Origin: Biscogniauxia marginata
Taxonomy: Eukaryota; Ascomycota; Sordariomycetes; Xylariales; Xylariaceae
Direction: 5' to 3'
Length of the DNA stretch: 64,000 bases
Assembly: GCA_022695795.1 (NCBI GenBank)
Contig: MU404073.1
Span: forward strand, 1-64,000
In this document: one piece after another, positions 57,497-64,000 of the stretch
Layout: each line of letters starts with the position of its first letter
Position numbering within the stretch: position 1 is the first letter of the stretch
Position numbers and translations under genes: made by a program
Notes under the pieces: model-generated
What the model saw: the letters and a program-made list of their open reading frames with translations, nothing else
Told to the model about the DNA's origin: nothing
Database searches by the model: none

Positions 57497-58439
57497 TTCG
57501 TATGATATCGAACAGTCTGTCGAATATGTGATGGTGGCTGTAGCACAAGTGTTCTACACTTTCTATCAAAGCTCGAAAAGAGGGATTGGTATTTGTACTA
57601 AGTTCCAAGAAGAGTTTCTTGACAGAGCTGTTATATCATTTGAACAACGAAATGAAGGTTCTTGAGAGTCTGCACTAAGAAAAATCCTGAGGAGAGGAAC
57701 ATGCGGATGACTTCCTTTATACTGAACGGTTTCCACGTACAGAACTCTATAAACATACAACACATAATCAATCGGATGTAAACAATAGCCTCAACTCGGC
57801 TCCAACCTCTTCGTTTCCACATCACTTGAAATATTGTGAAGCGACAAGTACCCGAACTCGTCAGATCTGTGCATAGTCAAACTCTTACCGAAGCATGCAA
57901 TGTTTGCGGCTCCATGAATTCTCGGAGAATACAGATAGGAGAGGTGAGTAAGCATACCCAGTGAAACACACTAGCGAAGATGATAATAAAGTCGTATCCG
58001 TCCGAGGGACGGGAACTACGGCCTATTTTCGGCAACCTGGGTCTTCATAGCCCTGTCATCTATCTCGTCAACAAGGGTCAAAATTGTGTAGTCTACCTTA
58101 TGGCTCCTCAACGGGCTAATCATCGAGTATCAATTTACGTGTAACGGGTCCCGGGCGGTACTTCAGCCGAATAGCAGGCTCTAAAGGCCTGGGCACTTGA
58201 TGGCCTAGGCTCGAGTATAGACAAAATGGCCATGCAGACGCTAGAGAGGGCATGGCTGACTCTAGGAGCCGCAGTAGATCAGCCCGTTAACCGTGCTGCC
58301 AAGAGCTTGAAGTGCCGAAAAAAGGCGGTATCTGCGGAGATCCCTACTAAAAGCCTCTGCCACGCCAAGGGATGCCAAACATTACTGCCAGCTGAGCTAC
58401 AGCTAAGTGGCGTGTATTATTATATAAGTCGCTATAATG
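57497..58439. other. PKS upstream region up to the AT-rich boundary
   Basis: Normal-composition sequence of about 0.94 kb that should hold the PKS promoter. A 72-codon frame at 58226-58444 runs into the AT block and shows no family features. Composition changes abruptly at about 58435-58445. Confidence 0.6.
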
Positions 58440-58659
58440 TTTAATAATATTAATACTATCTTTTAATATATTAATATTAAAAAAGAGTGTATTAAAAATA
58501 ATTATAATAAGTTTTTATTTAATTAAATTATAAAGTAAAATATTAATTAAAAAAGAATTTTTTAATATAAAAGATTTTAAAGATTATTTATACATTTTTA
58601 AATATTATTTAAAAATTAATTTCTATAAATTAACGACATTTTATATTGTTTTTATATAA

Positions 58660-59084
58660 TAACGTACCATATAAGCGAGTAAACGAAACAGGCTCGCAAA
58701 TGAAATGGTTTTTTATATAAAATCGATTTTTTTCGAAAATTCATAACTTTACACATAAAAATCGGAAAAATCGCGAACCTTTTTTTTAGTTATATAATTA
58801 TATAATTTAACTAAAATAAAAATCAAAGAAATTAAAAGTAAAATGTATAAAGAAATACATAAAAAGTCTATGCGTTTTGTTATGATTTTGGGTTTTACGT
58901 GTTTTTTTTTATATTTTTTAATTTTTATTTTAATTAAACTATATAGTTATATAACTAGAAAAAAAGGTCCGAGATTTTTCTGATTTTTACGTGTAAAGTT
59001 ATGAATTTTTGAAAAAGTCGATTTTATATAAAAAACCATTTTGTTCGCGAGCTTGTTTTGTTTACTCGCTTGTGTGGTACGTTA
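58660..59084. mobile_element. 425-base fold-back (MITE-like) element
   Basis: Two inverted arms of about 165 bases, 58660-58825 and about 58919-59084, flank a loop of about 90 bases. The outer ends read TAACGTACCATATAAGCGAG and, as reverse complement, TAACGTACCACACAAGCGAG; inner parts such as ATTCATAACTTTACAC match in both arms. The tips share the AAGCGAGTAAACGAAACA motif with the larger element nearby, so it is probably a non-autonomous derivative of the same family. Confidence 0.8.
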
Positions 59085-59186
59085 ATATAAAAATGAATTG
59101 ATAATATTATTAAAATTTTAAAACCTTATATTTTATAAAGAAATAATAAAGCTTTTTATATAAATTTAATTCTTTATTTTATTATA

Positions 59187-61177
59187 TAACGTATTATATA
59201 AGCGAGTAAACGAAACAAGCTCACAAACGAAATTTTATAATTATTATATTTTAAATTATTAAAAATCATTTGCGTCGCATTAAAATTAATTAATAATTAT
59301 TATTATTTAAATCGTTTTATTTAGTTTTATATTTTAAAAACCGAATATCTTTTTTATATTAAATATTTAGTTTCTTAAAACGTAATTTATATTATTTAAC
59401 TAAGAATTAATATATTTATTATTATTTTTAAAACGCGTAAAATTATAACTATAATTTTTTTTTATATTATATTACGACGACGATTTAAAAGTATATTTAT
59501 ATAATTAATCGTTATATTAAATTTCCGAAAACTTATACTTCACGAAAAAGCTATAATCGTTCGACGTATTATTAATTTAAATAATTAATTATTTCCTTCT
59601 TATTTTTATTACGTTATTAAAATAATAAATATTTTACTATATAACCACGACACGAGATATATTAAATAAAACCAAACTTTTAATTTTATATAGCGATAAA
59701 AAACCTTTTAAACGCGTTTAAATAAATAAATCGATTATTAAAATTAATATAAATTAATATATAATATAATTATAAAATATAATATTAAAAAAAGATATAT
59801 ATAATTTTAACGAAATAAAGTTTATAATTAAAATTATTATTAAAATTAATATAGTAATAATAAATATAAAACGATATAAATAATTACGATAAGCTTAATA
59901 AAATAATTAAAAATAAATTATAATTATTTAAGTTATAAATATTATTAATTACTTTTTATTATTATATATTATTTTAATTAAAAAAACATTTTATTTCGTA
60001 ATATCGCGATAATTTATTATTATTAAAAAGTAAAATTATAATGTTAAATAATAGCTAAATTATAAATAAGTTTAATATAAACTTTATAAAGCATTTTTAT
60101 AAATACACAAAAAAGAAAACAAAAAAATTATACGCTTTTTAATTTTAAATAATTACGAAAGTTATTATTTTATTAACTTCGAAGATTATTATTATAAAAA
60201 AATATCGTTATATTTTATATATTTAATTATTCGTTATATAAGTTTTAATTTTTCGATTTCGTATGTTTTAATATTTTAAAATAAATATATAATAATTATT
60301 TATAAAGTTTAATAAATCGTTATTATATTTATATTATAAAGAAAAAGTTTTTATTATTATAATAATTATTTCAAATATATAAATTAAATTTCGTGTAATT
60401 AAAATAATTTTTTTAATTTTAAAAAGGTTATTATTATATTATTTTTTATATAAAATATATATATATATTTTCTCGACCTCGATATAAATTAAGTATTTTA
60501 AAAAGCTAAAACATTTATAATAATTTGCGAAGTATTTTTATAATTTAATTATATTATAAATAAAATTAAAAAGTATTAAAAAAGTTTTTTTATAAGTATT
60601 ATAAATATTTATAATTAACTTATAAAAACTATTTTAATATTAATATATAAAATGTTTTTATTACGAGATAAAATTATTTATTTTTAAAAAATAAATTATA
60701 TTTTAATAAGCGATATAAAACTAAAAATAAATAGTTATAAATAAGAGGATTACTTAATATAAAAAAGGGGTAATTTTATAAGTTAAAAAAATAATATTAT
60801 AATTAATAATAAAAAGGGGGGGCCTTAAAAAAGTAATAATTAAATAAAAACGATATAATATATATAATTAATTTAATTATAATGCGCGTATTTATATAAT
60901 AAATAAAAAGATATTTAGTAATTTATATTTTAAGGAGTTATAATTAATTTTATTTATTATTTATTTATTATTTTAATTTTAAGGGGTTTTAACTCGAAAA
61001 ATGTAATAAACTAAATATTTAGTATAAAAGAGGTATTCGGTTTTTAAAGTATAAAGCTAAATAAAACGGTTTAAATAATAGTAATTATTAATTAATTTCG
61101 ATGCGGCGTAAATGATTTTTAATAGTTAAAAGTGTAATAACTATGAAATTTCGTTTACTCGCTTATATGATATATTA
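59187..61177. mobile_element. RIP-degraded TIR transposon, complete copy, about 2 kb
   Basis: Terminal inverted repeats of roughly 200-230 bases: the left end reads TAACGTATTATATAAGCGAG and continues with AAAAATCATTTGCGTCGCAT; the right end, reverse-complemented, reads TAATATATCATATAAGCGAG and continues with AAAAATCATTTACGCCGCAT. The interior has no frame left. Size and TIRs fit a DNA transposon, but the superfamily cannot be told because the coding region is destroyed. Confidence 0.75.
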
Positions 61178-61479
61178 TATATTATATATTATTTTATTTT
61201 ATATTAAATGCCGTTAATTAAATAAAACGTTATTATTTATAATAAACTTTATTTAAGTTATATTTATATTTATAAGACTTATTAATATAATATAAGAATT
61301 TTTAATAAAAACTCGAAATTTTATAAGTTAACTAATAAATAATTTAAAACGTTTAATATTAAAAAAACTAACTTAAAATATAAAATTAAAAGGTTTAATT
61401 TAAAAGAAATATTAATAATAAACATTATTAAAACTTATTTAAATTTAATAATAATAATATACTAATAATATAAATAAAT

Positions 61480-62105
61480 ATATAAAATAAGTTCGCAAAT
61501 AAAATTTTATAATTATTACACTTTTAATTATTAAAAATCATTTATACCGCATTAAAATTAATTAATAATTATTATTATTCGAATTATTTTATTTAACTTT
61601 ATACTTTAAAAACTAAATATCTTTTTTATATTAAAATATTGAATTTTTAAAAACGTGATTTATATTACTTAATTAAAAATTAATATGTTTATTATAATTT
61701 TTAAACCAAGTAAAATCAAAACTATATATATTAATTAATTTAATTTAATAATTAATTATATTATTATTTATAAATAATATTATTTAAATATTAATTTTTA
61801 TAAATTATCAAAAATTTATAATATTTCTTATATTATATTATAACGATAATTTAAAAATATATTTACGCGATTAATTATTATATTAAATTTCTAAAAACTT
61901 ATATTTTACGAAAAAATAAATAATTATTATTTTTCTCGTTTTTATTATATAACCGCGATATAAAACACGTTAAATAAAATTAAGCCTTTAATTTTATATA
62001 ATAATGAAAAACCTTTTAAATACGTTTAAATAACCAAATTAATTATTAAAAAGCTTTTTATAAAAACTTAAATATATATTAAAAATAATATAAATTAATA
62101 TAAAA
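61480..62105. mobile_element. partial direct copy of the same TIR element
   Basis: This segment repeats, in the same orientation and order, the left part of the 59187-61177 element (for example AAAAATCATTTATACCGCAT and the following TTAATTAATAATTATTATTA). It is cut off where another copy begins at about 62105. Confidence 0.65.
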
Positions 62106-64000
62106 TGTTTTTATAAGCGAGTAAATTATATAAATAAATAAGCTAGTTTTTATAATTTTTATATTTTAAACATTAAATACCTTTTTTATATCAAGTATTT
62201 AGTTTTTTAATATATAATTTAAATTAATTCATTCATTATATTTTCCAAGTTAAAACCTTTTAAAATTAAAACAAAAAATAATAATGAATAAAATTAATTA
62301 GAATTCTTTAAAATCTAAATTATTAAATATTTTTATTTGTTATATAAATACATATATTATAACCAGTTTAATTATATATATTATATAATTATCACTTTTT
62401 TTCGAGACTTATTTTTATTATTATTAATTATAATGCGGGCTTATAAGGGTCCTTTAGACCTATATGGGGCCTTAGCTTTAAATAGCCTAGATAAAGGAGA
62501 TAAGGGTCTATATAATGAAGCTCGCAAGCTTACGGCTTGCAAGGCTCCTCTTTTCTCTTCACACAATTTTACAATTTATTTTATATATTCACACCCATAT
62601 ATATTCGCATTAAATTATAATATTATTTTTTAACTTATAAAGTTATTTGTTTATATTAAGTATTTTTTATTTATAATTACTTATTTTTTATTTTACGTCG
62701 TTTATTAAAAATGTAATTTATCTTTTAATAATAAGTATTTTTATTTTAGAAATTAGTTATAAATATTTATGATATTTTTTAATTTTATTTATAATACAAT
62801 AAAATTATAATAATACCTCGCGAGTTATTATAAATATTTTAGCTTTTTAAAATACTTAATTTATATCAAGGTTTAAAAAGTATATATATATATTTATATA
62901 AAAATAATAAAATAACAACTTTTTAATTAAAAAATCAATTTAATTACGTAAAACTTAATTTTTATATTTAAAATATAAAAATATATAAAATCGAAAAATT
63001 ATAATTTATATAACGAATAACTAAATATATAAAATATAATAATATTAAAATTTTTATAAAATTTTTAAATTTTATAAAATAATAATTCTTATAATCATTT
63101 AAAATTAATAAACGTTTAAAGTTTTGTATTTAAATTTTATATTAAGTTTATTTATTATTTAATCATTATTTGATATTTTAACTTTACTTTTTAATAATAA
63201 TAAATCATCGCGATATTATAAAGTTAAATACTTTTTTAATTAATATAATAAATAATAATATAATAAAATTATTAATATTAATAATTTAAATAATTATAAT
63301 TATAATTTATTTTTATTAAATTTATTTATATCATTTTATATTTATTATTATTATATTAATTTAAATAATTATTTTAAATATAAACTTAATTTCGTTAAAA
63401 TTATATATATATATATATATTAAAAAATTTTTATAACCGTTTTATACATTAATTTAAACTATTTTAAATATATATTTAGGTTTTTATATAAAGCTTTTTA
63501 ATAATTAATTCGTTTATTTAAACTCGTTTATAATGATTTTTGTCGTTATATAAAATTAATATTTTTTTTGATTTACCTTATATCGCGTTTATATAATAAG
63601 AAATTTATTGTTATAATAATATGTTAAATAATTTCTTTTTTATAAAATATAAGTTTTTAAGTATTTAATTAGTCGTATAAATATATTATTATTTCGTTTT
63701 TATAATATTATATAAGAAATATTATAAAATGTCGTTAATTTATAATAACTTATTTTTAAATAATATTATTTATATTTAACTATACAAATTATTCGAGTTT
63801 TTATTAATATTATTAAGTTTTAAAATAAATAAATTAATAAATTTTAATTTAATTTAAAAATTTAAAAACATATAAATATAATTTTATATATTTTAATAAT
63901 AATAATAAATATATTATTTATAAATTAATTAACTTAAATTACATATTAAAAAATAAAATATTTAATATAAAAAAGATATTTAGTTTTTAAAGTATAAAGC
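62105..64000. mobile_element. inverted copy of the TIR element, runs off the window
   Basis: Starts near a TATAAGCGAGTAAA end at about 62112. Its interior is the reverse complement of the 59187-61177 element: TTAGCTTTTTAAAATACTTA at about 62840 matches the reverse complement of about 60487-60512, and the stretch near 63190-63225 matches that near 59995-60045. The window ends inside its second TIR (AAAGATATTTAGTTTTTAAAG). Confidence 0.65.
62435..62612. mobile_element. 178-base unmutated insertion with 9-base direct repeat
   Basis: The GC content is visibly higher than in the flanks, and CpA dinucleotides are common. The sequence is flanked by AATTATAAT at 62426-62434 and 62613-62621. The related element at 59187-61177 has only one copy of this site (reverse complement near 60795-60803). 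The ends resemble short inverted repeats (ATGCG at left, CGCAT at right). An inner hairpin, GCTCGCAAGC with GGCTTGCAAGG, is also present. It looks like a small mobile insertion later than RIP. Confidence 0.65.

Larger units (their letters stand above)
58440..64000. repeat. AT-rich, RIP-mutated transposon block
   Basis: From about 58440 to the end, the sequence is overwhelmingly A and T. CpG still occurs (for example ACGACGACG near 59474) while CpA and TpG are rare, which is the mark left by repeat-induced point mutation (CpA to TpA). No intact coding frame exists except a chance one over the insertion at 62435. The block is composed of diverged copies of one inverted-repeat element family described separately. 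Confidence 0.9.

Noticed and set aside
58370..58405. tRNA A-box-like TAGCTCAGCTGGC on the minus strand
   Set aside because: No matching B box, no pairing D arm and no acceptor stem could be formed; treated as chance or a relic.
62337..62633. 98-codon open frame in the AT block
   Set aside because: Its only non-AT part is the 178-base insertion; the frame is shared across unrelated pieces of DNA and is not a gene.
1..64000. CRISPR arrays, prophage or bacterial operons
   Set aside because: No regularly spaced direct repeats, and the gene structure is eukaryotic throughout.

Overview
The window looks like a piece of a filamentous ascomycete genome (Pezizomycotina, probably Sordariomycetes-like; the order cannot be named from sequence alone). 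The reasons are short spliceosomal introns (about 40-260 bases, GT-AG with one GC-AG), GC-rich third codon positions in an otherwise mixed-composition background, a fungal Zn2Cys6 regulator, a fungal highly reducing polyketide synthase, and a sharply bounded AT-rich block with the CpA/TpG depletion of repeat-induced point mutation (RIP).

Layout. Bases 1-130 are homopolymer-rich and look like a contig edge. From 0.8 to 20 kb are ordinary genes with wide spacers: a conserved hypothetical protein (minus, 790-2067), a degraded NmrA-like gene (minus, about 4.3-4.86 kb), a membrane-anchored coiled-coil protein (minus, 6652-7878), a nucleoside hydrolase (plus, 10613-12143), the Sm-like protein LSM8 (minus, 12542-13166), a secreted protein of unknown function (plus, 14838-15479) and a secreted GH13 alpha-amylase with a CBM20 starch-binding domain (minus, 17072-19652). 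A Zn2Cys6 transcription factor (minus, 21114-23932) follows, then a membrane-anchored multicopper oxidase (plus, 27598-30008), an unrecognised helical protein (minus, 30625-31101) and a Grx3/4-type monothiol glutaredoxin (minus, 31597-32437).

From about 32.4 to 43.1 kb the window is gene-poor. It holds a proline-rich secreted precursor made of five Kex2-bounded repeats (minus, 34622-35107), a small cysteine-containing secreted protein (minus, 39957-40759) and one isolated GC-rich ORF. Gene density then returns with a conserved hypothetical protein (minus, 43140-43724), an M20 carboxypeptidase S-like enzyme (plus, 44447-46397), a mitochondrial-type rhomboid protease (plus, 47599-49338) and a 2507-residue HR-PKS (minus, 49725-57496) with order KS-AT-DH-(degenerate MT)-ER-KR-ACP.

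About 0.9 kb upstream of the PKS start, at about 58.44 kb, the sequence changes abruptly to an AT-rich block that runs to the window end. It is built from one family of terminal-inverted-repeat elements: a 425-base fold-back element, one complete copy of about 2 kb (59187-61177), a direct partial copy (about 61480-62105) and an inverted copy that runs off the window (from about 62105). The inverted copy carries a 178-base GC-richer insertion (62435-62612) flanked by a 9-base direct repeat; it is not RIP-mutated and so appears younger than the mutation of its host.

The genes do not form one pathway. The secreted or surface enzymes (amylase, multicopper oxidase, small secreted proteins) fit a saprotrophic or plant-associated lifestyle. 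The PKS has no recognisable tailoring genes on its sequenced side. Splice sites were placed by eye from frame, consensus and family similarity, and all family assignments are from recognition of motifs, not from searches.
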